64,000 nucleotides of DNA from Gyrodactylus bullatarudis (GCA_012064415.1 SSNU01000367.1:1-64000); one strand, 5' to 3'. Shown: positions 39,367-52,554, numbered from the stretch's first letter. The notes: generated from the letters alone by a model not told the origin. Made by a program: numbers and translations.

Positions 39367-42300
39367 TCAGTAATCCTTAGCATTCAATAAATTGGCGATA
39401 TCAAGATTCGGATTGAAATCAGGTGTAGAATCAGCATTATGAATAAGACTACTTTTCGGACGTCCAGAGAGAATGTATCTTTGTTCAAGCAATTTCTCAG
39501 ACTCTGATTTCTCCCTGTTCTCAGAATCCAAGCAATAAATTGATTCGCCTGACCCCTTAACGTCTCCAACTAATTTTAGGGATGTGACATCACTTTCCTT
39601 CATTTGTTGGATGGAACTATCCACTTGATGATTCCATGGCGAGTTCAACTAAAATCGAAAAAAAAAAAATTTATATTTACTGAATATTATTCAGCTTGCC
39701 AATGAAAAGTTGGGAAGTATTTGAAATTTCACAAAAGAACGTTTTTAAGGCCCAGCAAAAGAAAATGATTACTAATTAGATTTTCAGGATTGAAAAAAAT
39801 TAATATTTTTAACATTGCATTTGAAGACTTTTTTATATTCGAATGTCCTTCTAATTCAATTTGAGATAAAAATTAATTTTCTAATAAAACTTTTTTAATT
39901 AAAGAAGAAACTCATTAAAATTGGTGAGAATACAAGTTGTCAAGAAAATTTATTCCTGAACAAAAATATTCCTTTTTCCCAGCCCACTGGCAATAATCAA
40001 TCAGGCTCCAATTGGATAAATGAATCATACAAATAACAACGAAGGCCTTAAATGAGCTGAAGATTGAAGATATCTCTTTACCTGGCAATCCAGTTCCAAG
40101 TATGTCGGGCAAACCACACGAATAACAGAAGAGAGAGTGAATGAACAACACAAAAAATCTATACAGAAGGTATTCCATGAAACAGAGCACATGGCTGACG
40201 GAAGAAATTTCTCAATCCTCTATTAAGTCGATCGAAGCCTCAACACTGCACTTGAGTCAACAAACGCACAGAGGCTCACTTTATATCTTGAAAGAAACCG
40301 GATTTACTTGTTCACAAGATCATTGCTTCAAACTTCAGTATTATACAGTTGGGAATGGTTTACAAGGGGGGAAACAATCGACAAAAAAAATTCTCACTAC
40401 CTCCCAGATTCAGTTCAACTGTCTATTTTAAAAATTCTAATCTGACTGAATTTCTGCAGTATTTCAAAAAAAGTAGTTATTAAATTCTACTGTAGTTTAG
40501 TGGGAGTTAATTGTAGTTTTTGGGATCAATATTGGACTATCTGATAAATAATAACAAACTTAGCGCCAAAAAATTTTATTTTTTTCAAAATGGTGAGTAT
40601 TTCAAATAGCGTAGACTTAATAACGTATTTGATGAGATAAGAGATTTTGTATATTCGTAGATTTCAAATATCCAATTTCCTGATCGATTACTTTTTTAGC
40701 TTAGAAGATAAAAGGGTTTAGAGAATGTATCTTAATTAATTTCCTAAACAGGTAAATACAAAAACAATAGGTAGGGTGAGTAAAGTATTCATATAGAATT
40801 GGATATACCAATATCTATGGTCAAATATAATAGGCCAATCGAACGTTAAATCTGTATAAATACCTATTTTGTACTTATCTTTCCAAGCTCAATCAGTCAA
40901 TTCATAATAGCAATCTAACTGAAATTTAGGTGAATTCTTTTTCAATTAGCTAATTTCCTTCAAGTTTTAACTTGCTAAGAACCTCACATCCATCGAGTTG
41001 GCAAAGATCGTAGAAATACAAGATAGTGAACACTAAATCATCTTTAAACGAATCAACTCTCTCTATTATATTTGTCCATTTATATTGGTATATCCCATTC
41101 TATATGAATACTTCTCTACCCCAGATATTAATGGTGATCAATGATCATATTCCCAATGATTTTGGAAATACCTCGAATATCCCCTATTATACTTCATTTG
41201 ACACTTATTGTTTTTCCCTTTCCCTTTAAATAAAAGGGGTGCCTAAATTATGACGGATTGAGGTGACATTTAAATTTGATATTCGCTTATTCTCGTCCAG
41301 TTTCTTGAAGAATTAATAAATACAGAAGATTACCAATTTTACATTTTGGAATTTTACTTTTTTTCTATTACATCTTCGAAAGTATGGGGAGCTGAGAACA
41401 GATTCGGAATCAGCGCGAAAATTTACTCCAGAAACAGTTTACTTTTAGCATCTACCTTTATTTCCTATTTTTCCCCAGTTTAATTATAATTATCAAAGAT
41501 GAAATTGAAGTTAATAGGAAGTAAAGAATTTGGCAGGAATATAACAAAATGCCCATTATAAAGTTTACAGCTTACTTACAATTACATAGAAATATAAATA
41601 TATTTTAACTACATTCCCTAGGAGGAATGATTTCAGAAATTTATTTTTAGAAGAATCAAGAAGTTTCATTCTTTTAGAAGTTAAGTACACCCTTTTATGT
41701 TTGCAGTGTGAATATGAAATTTTAAATACTGGATTTTTGACAGAGTTGCTGATTTATTCGGTATTCAGTATAGCATGATACAGTATCTACGTTGTTCGTT
41801 TATTGTCTGGTTTGGAATTACCTTACTTACTGAAACAAAATAAAGTAACTGATATTTTTTACTTTAAAATCAAATTCTCAGCGATTAATTCAAAAGTATT
41901 CCGAGGGTGTTGTAAATTTGGCACGCCTTTCTTACTGGATAGTAAAATTTTAAAAAAGTTCATTTTTTATATAATTCTGATGCGAACAGTATTCATGTTG
42001 AAATTGGGAATTTGAAGACTATAGGTTTCGAATTAGGGGTTTTATATTCTTATACAAGCCAGAAAAAGATCAGAGCTCTATTTCAAGGCAAAACTTTTAT
42101 TAGTCAGCCTCAGTAATGAACCAATTTTTTTATATTTTTTGTCAGAGTTCAAAGTATTCACCCCTTCCATTTCAATGTTCAAAAAAAAGAAATTTTCTGC
42201 CAAATTGAGATTTCAAAGTGTCCATATTTTTCTTATCTTTTAAAAATGTTTGTCAAATTATTATTACTCAAAAAATCCTCACCATTTATTGAGTTCTTAG

Positions 42301-45300
42301 TTAGTTTTTAGGCTAAAATAATTTAGTTTTTCTAAGAATATCAAAAACAATATTTTTGTAATCATTTGTGAAAAACTGGATTTTTTGGGTTTAGAAATTT
42401 AAAATAATTTAATTTTTAGACTTACAATGTAGGCCATCTGTCTTGGACTCAATTCATCCTCTGACCAGAGGGAAGACATGGTTTTATTCTCAACAGGTTC
42501 ATTAAACGATTCATTAAATGAGTCTGGTGATAGCAGCTCAAGAATGTCAATATTCTTCAATTCATCCTGAACGGGTTTCTTCATTGAGATATTCCCATGG
42601 ATATCATTCGAGGTTAGACGGAAATTTTCATTTTCATTCAATAAATGACGAATCAATATCATCGATTGTCGCAGTTTGTAAATGGCCAGATCCCTTTCTT
42701 TTTTCAATCTTTCGCATTCATTACTTTTCTAAAGAGGGAAAAATTAAGAGTAATCATTGGAAACAAAAGGCGTTCATTTGGCTTACTTGCTCGAGTCTAT
42801 GCGTCAGTTCCTTGAGGCCTTGACAATCCTTGAATTTTTCGTAGATATTCTAGAAAGAAATTGAATATTTCTAATACTAGGTTTTTTAGCACCTATCGAC
42901 ACTTGGCCCTTTATTATAATAAAGGTTTGAAAATATTGAACAAATGTACAGATATATGGCACCGAAAGTGTTAATGTAAGCATTACTTCTTGGTGAATAT
43001 AGGTTTTACTGGCCAACTATTAGAATTCTAAAATTGTTAGATATGAAGTTGGGAATCTATGATTTTTACAGAAATCTCGATTTTTTCAACAAAAATTCGA
43101 ATTTGTTAAAGATTTTTTGGAATCCTACTCATGTTGCCCACTTTTACCAGTTGAAGAAAAAAATTCTTTATTAGAATCTTATTTGATAGCCTTATTATCG
43201 TTTGGGAGCTGAAATTAGATTTTTTGATCATTTTCACTAGTAGTTGATAATCAATGAAATTTCGATAACTCAAAATCTCTCGAAAATAGGGTAACTGTCG
43301 GTAATTTGACGGTGCTAGTCAGCTTTCTTGTATAATCTTGATACTGAAAAACCTCTTTTGATCAGCCTCTAACTTTCAAACCGATAAAAAATTTCAGTTC
43401 AAAGTTCGAAAAAATGGGATTTTGGCGCCAAATTGAAATTTGAAAAATGGTCATATTTTATCTTTTCATTAAAAATAATTTTTTTTCAGAATTCTTTCTT
43501 CAACTGATAAAAGTGGGCAACGTGAGTAGGATTCCAAAAAATCTTTAACAAATTCGAATTTTTGTTGAAAAAATCGAGATTTCTGTAAAAATCATAGATT
43601 CCCAACTTCATATCAATTAGCTTTAAATATTTTCTAGATTTTATGGAAGGAAATTTAGATGCAAATATTCTAAGAACCAAATTTTAATCAATTGAGTTGT
43701 AGTTAACTAGAGAGAGATTACTATTTGTTCTAGAGTAAAAGAGATTCATTTTGAGTTTGGAGGCTGGTTTCTCCTTCTTTATGCATAAATAATCATTCTT
43801 TAGTTTAGTAGAATTTAACGAACAAGTTAGCGACTTTCTAGGCAAAGTTTTAATTTTATTTCTCATCTATCCCTCCCCTCTTCATTTTGTAACTTGTATG
43901 CTTGAGTGTGAGAGAGAGAATTAAAGACAGACAGAGAATCAATTAAAAATAACTTCCTATTGATTAGTTAGATACATTTTTAAAATTATCATCATTATCA
44001 AACTCCAATAAGCATCATTCTTAACATAATAGAATTCTTTTGATTCTTTTCTTCGATAGCAGTAAGCTGAGAGAAATAACTTGATCTTATTTCTATTCAA
44101 AAAATAACATAAAGTCTAGTTAAAATGCATTAAATGCGTGGAAGGATTCCTAATGGAGAGATTTCATTGGCTATGATGTGTGAGCCAATCAAATTTATTT
44201 CATTGTATAGAAACTAATCAATGTCTGGAAAATAACATGAATTGAGACATATCATATCTTACATTAGAGAATTCCAAATTAATCTTGTGAAGATTTTTAT
44301 TCTTGAGTAGGTCATCACAACCTTTCAAACTATCAGCATTTGAGTCTAGAGAAGAAGAGAATTTTTCATTAGAAATTAAAAATTAAGATTTCACTAAAGA
44401 ATTACTGAAGGGATCATCGAAACTGCATCCTTGTGGAAAGATTGAGTCCTGACAGGTATTCGTTATCTGGCCACTCTTGAAAAGACTAATGTAGACATCA
44501 ACCAGGTTAGTTTCTAATTTGAACAAAAAGAGAATGAAAACATGAAAGATAAGAGGATTTGAAGATCTTATTCACTTATGGTTTCTAGATTGTTTGAGAC
44601 AAGACAGTTATTGATAAGATTCATAAGGGAACCCTTGGCGTGGTATTTATTCTGTCCATAGGCGAGACTATTCGACCAGGGACTGTTACTTGAATAAGAT
44701 AAAGATCCACTTGAACTATCCGATTGAGTTTGTTGAGTCAGATCAACGTTAATTGTCATAGGATTCAAGTCCAAGTTCTTGAGGGCTCTCTTTTGTTGTC
44801 TAAAGGATTCATCACAGAATTTCATATTGGCCGGATAATTCCTGACACCGGATCCTGGGGCTTTGAAGTTGACTTTTGGAGTATGCTTATTCAAACCACC
44901 ACCACCACCCCCAGGGGAAGGCGTTGTTATTGGACTCATGGGGCTGAGCAATTTATCTGAAAATCCACTAGTATTGTTATTGTTATAATTAATACAATTT
45001 GATGATCTGCTAGCCATGGAAATCATATTATTGCTACTGCTGTTTGAAATGCTGGCAGCAGAAGTGAAATTATGATTCTTCATTAAAATAGGAGAGTGAG
45101 AACTAATTAGGTTGGATTCAAATTGATTGATTGATTTGCCTAGAACATTTGGCCTATTTGGCTGATTATTAGTTGTATTTCTAAAAGATAAAATATCCTC
45201 TCCTTCTGTCGTATTATTGTTATTATTGACTTGATTATGCTCTAAGCCTTAAAAAGAAATCAAGTCAATAAAATGATTCTTACTCCTTTTATTTTGCATA

Positions 45301-46458
45301 AAATCGAATGAGCTCGTCAATTCATAGTCTTGAAGATTACGCGCAGGGGGAAATTCGAGAGAATTATTATTCTGAATCCAATGGAAAGAGTTCAAATTAT
45401 TAAATGTATTTGCTTTCATCTGGATAGCTTGCATGAAGTCCCTTCCAACATTCATTTCGTTATCCAAGTGTGCAAATGCACAAAATGAACCTCTCGGACA
45501 GTATCCCGAGTTAATGACATCATTACACTTTGAAGAGTTATAGATCTATGATGAGGAAATTAAACTAGAGCAAAAACTCACCTCTGGATGAAACTGTTGT
45601 TCTGTTCTCGTATGGCAGAACTGACAGTCATCTGAATTTTCACAAAGTGAACTATCAAGCCATTCATCCGCGGGTCTTACTGCTGGACACGGAGTGCTCT
45701 TATAGCGATATTTTTCAGGGGGTCTTCTTTTATCTTTGCCATTATGATAGAATGGACAACTATAGCCTTGTCGACACATTCGAGGAGGTTTTTTACATAA
45801 TTCTGTCTTGTAGCATGCAAGAACATGAAACATATCTAGAAATGATTTTAGCCATTTTGGCATACCTTTCCATTTGGGATCTTCGGATAGGACTCTTTCT
45901 TTCTCAAGACATGCGGGTAAATTTATTGAAAACTTGGAGAGAGAATCTTGAATTTCTCTAACATCGTAAATTGGCTGCCTAATATCACCGGAACCATGAG
46001 CAAAAGCACAATGTGGACCATTCTTTACACAAGTCCCATTTTCAGTTGTCTCATAAATACAATTACCTGTCTTGAAATATCTAGGATGGTATCTTTTTTC
46101 AGTATCACCGGCATTTCTATGAACATAAAGGCATCTTGAGAAATGATAATTAAATGCTTACTCTTCTCCATTCGGACAAGATCCTGTATTTTCATCGTAC
46201 TTATCACAATAAACGTCTGGATTATAATTAAAGGTGCCATCAGGCCGTTTCACCGGTTTTCTTCTTTTTTGATTAGGAAAATGCCAATTAAAACAGGTAT
46301 ATGGCCTGTGATATTGACATTGCTGCTCCAAAAATAATTTACATTGATCTGTTCTAAATCCCTCTATATATCTTAAGAATAAAGATATTTTATTACTTTT
46401 TATGCTTTGCTTTCTCTTCTTCAAGTAAATTACTAGAATTTTGTACCGTTTTTGACAT
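39367..46458 (-). CDS. UNK: Unkempt-like CCCH zinc-finger RNA-binding protein
   Basis: Predicted 855 residues. Exons: 46458-46397, 46371-46162, 46134-45866, 45835-45582, 45545-45284, 45247-44576, 44513-44406, 44345-44263, 42849-42787, 42728-42426, 39648-39367, with continuous phase. The N-terminal ~330 residues carry the CCCH fingers: RPYTCFNWHFPNQKRRKPV, DGTFNYNPDVYCDKYDE, GTCVKNGPHCAFAHG, ACYKTELCKKPPRMCRQGYS, and CNDVINSGYCPRGSFCAFAH, almost as in animal Unkempt, which binds UAG-rich mRNA sites and represses translation. Then follow an Asn/Ser/Gly-rich region and a short coiled coil (LKELTHRLEQ, ERLKKERDLAIYKLR). The expected C-terminal RING is absent. Introns near the 5' end are 25-36 nt; the last is 2.8 kb. 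One finger (GEECLYVHR) has an altered spacing. Confidence 0.88.
40780..41119. repeat. Short-armed inverted repeat in Unkempt intron
   Basis: Arms of about 52 bp at 40780-40831 and 41065-41119 (GTATTCATATAGAATNGGATATACC core) are inverted copies separated by ~230 bp. It looks like a small MITE or hairpin element in the 2.8-kb last intron of Unkempt. The rest of that intron shows no recognisable coding sequence. Confidence 0.55.
43040..43615. repeat. Palindromic MITE-like element in Unkempt intron
   Basis: Arms of ~128 bp (43040-43167 and 43489-43615) are about 97% identical inverted repeats. The spacer contains the phrase AACCTCTTTTGATCAGCC followed by TCAAAGTTCGAAAAAATGG, which recurs at 55,585-55,760. 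Non-coding. Located in the 1.4-kb eighth intron of Unkempt. Confidence 0.7.
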
Positions 46459-46622
46459 ATTAGCTAATAAATTTTGAATCTTGGGAACATTTCCTTCTAA
46501 AAAATTTACATATTTTAAATAGTCATGAAGGTCAAAAACAAATTATAACAAGAATCATCGTGGCTGAAGTTTTTAATTTTCTCGCAAACTTTTTTTGTCG
46601 CTAATTCAAATGAGTTTGTAAA

Positions 46623-47656
46623 ATGCTGCGAAGACAGTCACTTGTATCCAACGATTTGATGTCTCCGCCACAGTTTAGAACTAAAAGGAAACTCTCGTAT
46701 CAACAAAATCCATCTATTTATGAATGCTACAAAACTCAAGGGATATCTGATGAAGATTCTTCTGTTACATCCCCTATCAGCAGAACATGCAATTACTGGT
46801 TTAGGGAGAAACGACCCAAAGCTCCTGCTATAACTTCATCGTCTTCGTCATCTGATACATCTCCTATTCTATTAAATAAAACGAACAAAAACCTTAAGAA
46901 CCTTCTAAGTGAGTGAAAAAATTTCATGATTTTCAAATTTCATCCCACTATTTAAAACTTGGAAAACTACTTGGTATTTTTTTTCATTACTACTTGGCCA
47001 TCTGCCAAATATACTCACTCAAAATAATTCATATAAAATGGGTATTTATCAGTTTAAGGGGTGATGGGGGTGATTTATAAAATTTTTTGTAGGATGACTC
47101 ATCACTCAATGTTGAGTAGTACTAGTCATGTATACTATACAATGTATACTTTGTCCTACGAAGCTTACAAGTATACTCAACATTTTTAACAAAGAACTTT
47201 TTTCCTTTTTTTCAGGCGACCTGCACGAAATTGATGAGCTATGCAATATCAAAAAGAAGAGAAAATCTAGGAGATCATCAAGAAAAGACTTCTCAGAGAT
47301 TAGCGATTGCTCAAACCTCACCATAGATCCCCCGAATGAATTTGCCGATAGCCTATTAAATTTTAAGCAAGATAAATTAAAACTCTCCGACGAAGAAATA
47401 ATCTTGAAACCAGTTGCATTCAAACGAGAAGCACCCGAGGGTTGTGAGGTTTCCAAATTTTCCGAGTCTGATTTCAATTTTCTAGAGTGAGTTTTGATCC
47501 AATGAACGCTAATTTTAAATTATTTCGATTTAGACAGATTTAAGATGTAAACTCTTTATCCTTTATTATAGGGATGAGAAGAATAACAAGTCTTTTCTCC
47601 TCAAACCGAGTAACAGAAGCGCTTTCTTACCAATTGAGCAGAGAGCACAGATCTAA
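46623..47656 (+). CDS. Uncharacterised 213-residue Ser-rich basic protein
   Basis: Three exons, 46623-46908, 47216-47486 and 47572-47656, with good GT-AG sites and matching phases, give a 213-residue protein. I do not recognise its family. Visible features are an N-terminal SP-rich part, a poly-Ser tract (TSSSSSSDTSP), a strong basic cluster KKKRKSRRSSRK that could be a nuclear localisation signal, and an acidic/hydrophobic C-terminal part ending FLPIEQRAQI. No signal peptide or membrane segment. The start lies 165 bp from the Unkempt start on the other strand, so the pair probably shares a promoter. Conserved splicing supports a real gene. Confidence 0.6.
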
Positions 47657-47685
47657 ACATGTAAAGACTAATGCAGTGTCTTTCC

Positions 47686-47706
47686 CACACACACACACAC
47701 ACACAC
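47686..47706. repeat. (CA)n microsatellite
   Basis: About ten CA units in the 3' flank of the uncharacterised gene. Confidence 0.9.
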
Positions 47707-47938
47707 TCAAAAACATTCCCAGTCTAGATGTGTTCATTTTCATAATAATCTAACGGAATATCTATTTTTCTATTCAAAATTTTGATAAGCCAAGTGTATG
47801 GAGCAAATGAAAATGGAGCAAGGAAATTATTTATTTATTCAATATCGAATATAAATTAATGTGATACATACATAAATATTTTATATAAATACACTAGAGT
47901 AATTTTGTTCTAAATCAAAAACAAACTGGAGGAATCTC

Positions 47939-50272
47939 TCAAAAGTTGAAACCAAATTCAATAACGACTAGTTGCTCAATATCCTTACGGCAGAGCGGGC
48001 AGACTTTGACCGCTGATCCACATTTGGAGCATGTTGAAGCGTGACCACAAGGGAGATAGATTAATTCAACCTATCATAATTATTAATTTTTTTAATTGTA
48101 TAAATTTAGCCAATTTAGTTACCTTGTTGTCTAGACAAATGCAACACTCTTGCGAGATGAACGCATTTGTGACCATCCTTTTGTCCTGTTCCTCTTTCTG
48201 GCTCTCTTCGACTGGTGCAGTGGGCATTAGAGTCTCTTGTCTGTCCAACTGCAGAGAAAGAAAAAAAAGAATCATAAAATCATCCGTTCCTTAAATCCTT
48301 CTTAAGTTACACGTACAGTATGGCTATCCTTTGAGGATTTCGATGACGTAATTGAAATGATGGCACTTCTCACCTTGGAATTATTTATGTCACATCTCCT
48401 CAAATCATCATCATTCATTAGGAGGAAAGATTCATAGTCAATACTTCTTTTGCGTAATTCATCCATGTACAAGTTGGCATCAGCCTGTATCATAATCTTT
48501 TGAATGCGCTCATCCAGTTCAGGCAAGAGCGATATGGGCTTTTTATCCATTAAACGTTGGTACTGTACTAACCAGAAATCCTCAAACTCTTTTTGATTGT
48601 GCTCATGGTATTGTTCCTGGAATAATCTTTATGAAAAAGAAAGACTCACCAATTGGTCCCTGAGAACTTGGGCCCTCTTATCCTTTTCATCATAGAGCTG
48701 CTTAAGGACTTGGCACAGTTCTTGCCTCTTTTTATGCAAAACATCCTCTGTTAAAAGAGACTTTTCTTCATGCTTCCTACTAACTTCACTATTCGTCAAC
48801 TGAATCAATTGGGCTTGTATCTTGCCAATTTCCGAGCACAAATTTTGATTCAACTCATCTGAACTGAGTTGTAACCTCTGGAAGGCCTCCTTCTGCTTAG
48901 TTTCCTCATTCATTATCTCCCTAAGCAAGGAATCTTTCTTTTGATGGTTGCTGGTTTCGATCTCAGCAACTCTCCGTTTTTCCTCATCAAGGACTGCTAG
49001 AATTTTCGACTTTTCCACAATAACATTTGGCTTGAGATTGTTAGTTTTTTCCAACATTTCTTTCATTGATGCTAGAAAAAAACTGAATAAACCAAGGGGA
49101 AAAACTTGCCTAAAATTTCCTCTTTTCTCAAGTCTACATTTTTTCCCTTGTCCAATTTCCATAATTCAAAATCTTCTTTCATTTTCCTCTCATAAATGAG
49201 TGACTTTTCCTTTAACAAATCTCGATTCTTATTGGCATCCTTAATGATCTGGTCAACATGAGAGAGAGACTCATTCCGAATGATTTCGATATTCTTCTTG
49301 CGAAGGTCACTGTTAATTTTTTGTAAACGCTCTAGTTCCAGTTGTTTTCTCATTTCATCCTAAATCGATTTTTATTAGATTAAACTAATCAACCTACATT
49401 GCGCATCTCGTTAATACAATTGTTATTCCTTTCATGAGCCCTGGCCAATAATTGATTCTGTAATGCTTCTTTATCAAAGACTTCTTTTTCAATTTTTTTG
49501 GCCAGTTCTTTTCGCTTCTTATAATTAGAATCATCCTCTAGAGAAAACTAAAGCATAAGAATATTCACTAACTTTCTTCATTGAGTCATTATCGTCAATT
49601 TCAGAAGAAGGTGATTTCTCATAGAGACTGAGGTATTCTTGTTTTAGGTTTTCATCATTTAATACTTGTGAAAAAACATTTTTAAAAAATGAACATACGA
49701 TCTAAAAGAAATGACCGAATTGAATTCAGGCCTAATTGACAAACATCTTGTGGGGGAAATAGGATTTTTTCTGTGTCTAAATTTAAGGTCTTCAAATTAT
49801 GTAGCTTGTAGAAATCTTGTGGCAAATTTTTAATCATATTTTTCTGGATATTAAGAAGCTTCAAATGGCTTAAATCACACATCTCATTCGGAAATAAAAT
49901 AATTTGATTATCTTCGCACTGTAGAGATTCGAGAGCATGTAATTTTGAAAGACATATTGGCAAATTGACGAATTCGTTATGAGAAATAATGAGATGCTAA
50001 GACACTAAATTTTTTTTGCTTACTTTCAAATGTCTCAGCTGACTCAACTCTTGTGGAAGATTCTTTAGCTTGTTATTACTCAAGTCCAGTAGAACGATCA
50101 TGTTGATTTTACTGAAATTGAGGTTATCTAGATTTTTCAAAAGGTTATTATTCAAATAAAGATTCTTTTTCAAAAGAACTTTAATGATTGAATCCAAGCC
50201 TGGAGGAAATTTTGTTATGTAACACCTTGAAAGATCGAAATCATCTCCATGATTTTCTTTAGCCTTATACAT
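47939..50272 (-). CDS. LRSAM1: LRSAM1-like E3 ubiquitin ligase (LRR, coiled coil, SAM, PTAP, RING)
   Basis: Predicted 672 residues from exons 50272-50024, 49996-49699, 49664-49573, 49547-49398, 49359-49110, 49071-48650, 48616-48317, 48248-48123, 48070-47939. Residues ~1-180 are leucine-rich repeats (LLDLSNNKLKNLPQEL), ~200-510 a long coiled coil, ~535-580 a SAM domain (YESFLLMNDDDLRRCDI), then a PTAP motif at ~596-599 and a C-terminal RING-HC (CCICLDNK, LPCGHASTCSKC, CPLC). This full order, including PTAP for TSG101 binding between SAM and RING, is that of LRSAM1, which ubiquitinates TSG101 and tags intracellular bacteria in mammals. One PTAP copy is present where mammals have two. The fifth intron has a GC donor. 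Confidence 0.93.
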
Positions 50273-50659
50273 ATATTTTTATAAAACCTTACAATGTATA
50301 ATTTATGTTCATAAATCCTGGTGATTTCTTTTCTAGGAGGTAGATCATTTTTCGCCCATTTAAATAGGTGCATAAGTTAAATTGTGCTATTTTATTTTGA
50401 ATTTATTCTAACAATATTTCATAGAACAATCATAGTTTGTTGCTGCTTTGAACAAAACGCGGTTCTTTAAGAGTCTTCTAAATTAGAATCTAATAATTAG
50501 AATCTAATATTATAGGAATCTAATAGAAGACTTCTATAATATATGATTCATATATATGATCTATCACAATGATTGAGAATTAAATTCAGTTATTCAATTT
50601 GAATTTCAAATTGAAATTTTCAATCCTCAATTTCATAGCTTTATTTAAAAAAAAATAAA
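50273..50659. other. LRSAM1 upstream region, no gene seen
   Basis: AT-rich promoter-side flank of LRSAM1 with an AT hairpin around 50,490-50,560 (AGAATCTAATATTATAGG repeated and inverted). No coding sequence recognised. Confidence 0.4.
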
Positions 50660-51400
50660 TGATTTTGCTGACGATATCAAAGTCATTATCCCATATAACA
50701 ATGACCCAACTCCTATACTCAATGAACTTCACTACATCAAAAAAAACCTGACTAAGTTGGCCTCGAACTCAACATGTCCAAAACGAAACTCATGCTCTTA
50801 GGACCTCATTCACCTCCTCCACCATCCCTTATTGACATCACTACCCAAACAATAAACGATCTGGGCCTTACCTACAACTCCAAGCTTAACACTTCTCAAC
50901 ACATCTCAGATGTAATCAAAGGGCTTCACTACCGAACCTACCTCCTCAGGAAGTTTGTCAAACACCCAAATCTCAGACTACAACTCTATAAAACTTATCA
51001 TTCCCATACATGAATATGGTGCAGCCATCTTTTCATCAATCAAAGCTGCAAAAACCATAGCCCTTGAAAGAATCCAATATATCATGCTCTGCAGCTGCTT
51101 AGGCCCTCAAAGCTACAGATCAGCATTTCAAATTGCCAACCTTACCCCTCTTTGGCTCCGAAGGACTGCAGCCATCATAAAACTGCATCTCCAACACTCA
51201 TGCCAATCTAGATCTCCCCATCAAACTCGTAATAACTCTCGTTACTCTATCCTGACAAGGACTACCACCACAGTCAGATTAAAGAACCGGCTCAACCTCA
51301 ACACTTTCAGGTATCAATCCACGAAACAGATTGCCAATTTCCTTTTTGAAAAAATCCCAGATGAACACAATCTTTTTAAAAACTACTATTTATGATTTCA
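50660..51400 (+). pseudogene. LINE reverse-transcriptase C-terminal fragment
   Basis: Starts with DFADDIKVII, the catalytic FADD box of a non-LTR reverse transcriptase, then after a frameshift near 50,775 reads MSKTKLMLLG..., DLGLTYNSKL and YRTYLLRKFVKHP; a second shift near 51,000 leads to HEYGAAIF and LTPLWLRRTAAIIKLHLQ, the thumb region and 3' end of the ORF. Stops and shifts make it inactive. A partial copy lies inverted at 9570-9930. Confidence 0.8.
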
Positions 51401-51729
51401 AGATTCATTATGTATATATTTATTTTCACTTCGATTAAAATCAAATAAAGAAAACTTTCTATTTCAAAAAAAACAATATATTTCGATCAATGGAAATTTC
51501 ATGAGGTACAATGCATGAACTTCGTACTATGAAGTATTACTTGATGTAATTGAGCTGTCAAAATCTAAAATTGACTATTTTATTAATTAAAATATTTAAT
51601 ATCTACTTAAAAGTAGTTAACAGATATGTTATATTTAATTAATACATTTTTTAATTAAATGATCAGAGATCATCTGAATTACCCAGATTTGACACTTCAA
51701 CTCTTCAATTCGAGTTCAGTTCTGATTTA

Positions 51730-52240
51730 ACTGATTGAGAATAATTTCTGTTGGAGCGTGACTCATCCTCCATCATCCCTCCATCCTGACACCTCAGTTC
51801 ATGCTGTAACCATCCTCAAGTCCCTAAGAGTCAAATCGTACTTCCTACGAAAATTCGTTCATGCGCCAGACCTAAGACTATTCAAACCATGTATTCTGCC
51901 CCATCTCGACTGAGGAGCTTCGTTGTTATGTAACCTACCAGCGGGGACAATTTAAAAAATTGAAACTCTCCAGTATCAGTTCCTCCGATCTTGTTTTGGA
52001 CCATATTCGTACAAAGAGCTACTTAACAGATCAAGTCTTCACCCTAATTGGATGAGAAGGATTGCCTTCTCTACAGCACTTTACCACAAGATTCCTCCTC
52101 CTCCTGACCGCTGTTATCATCTACGCTCCTCAAGAGGTTTTACAATACTATTGACTACCCTGCACCTGCTCAGACACAGATTCCAATTAAATTTTAACGT
52201 TTTTAAAAATATCTTCACAGATTGTAAATATTATTGCAAA
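51730..52240 (+). pseudogene. Second, more decayed LINE C-terminal fragment
   Basis: Frames contain YFLRKFVHAPDLRLF and YQFLRSCFGPYSYK, equivalent to YLLRKFVKHPNLRLQ and YIMLCSCLGPQSYR of the neighbouring fragment, in the same orientation and order. It is a diverged relative with many stops. Confidence 0.65.
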
Positions 52241-52359
52241 CTTTGAACCAGATTCACATAAATATTTTACTAATTTTTTCAAATAAAAATCTTATTTATA
52301 TATCTTTAGCCATTCAATATTCTACTTTTTTTTAGAAAATTAAAAGAAGATATATTAAA

Positions 52360-52404
52360 ACCAAATGTACATTTCTTGAAGCATCATCAGTGGTAATTCT
52401 TCAA
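52360..52404 (-). ncRNA. Hammerhead-like motif in Penelope terminal repeat (left)
   Basis: Inverted copy of the motif at 54965-55009. CTGATGA, CTTCAA and GAAA are intact. In the element's own orientation this copy is sense and near the 3' end. Confidence 0.6.
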
Positions 52405-52554
52405 AAATGATATTAATTAAAAGTTCATTCAAGATAATATTTTACAAATCATCAAACAAATAGTAAAGACAAAGAAAATAAAATGCAAGCCCATACATCT
52501 ATGCTGTTGTCATTAGGGTTTTTGTATAAAACTTAAAAATTAGAAATTGAAGCT

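Noticed and set aside
39915..40190. 91-codon minus-strand frame with several cysteines, as a missing Unkempt RING exon
   Set aside because: Cysteine and histidine spacing does not fit a RING and no convincing splice sites flank it.
40141..40431. 96-codon plus-strand frame
   Set aside because: No motif, no splice signals, overlaps the opposite frame inside the Unkempt intron.
44724..44960. Plus-strand frame over the Gly-rich part of Unkempt
   Set aside because: Antisense of a verified Unkempt exon.
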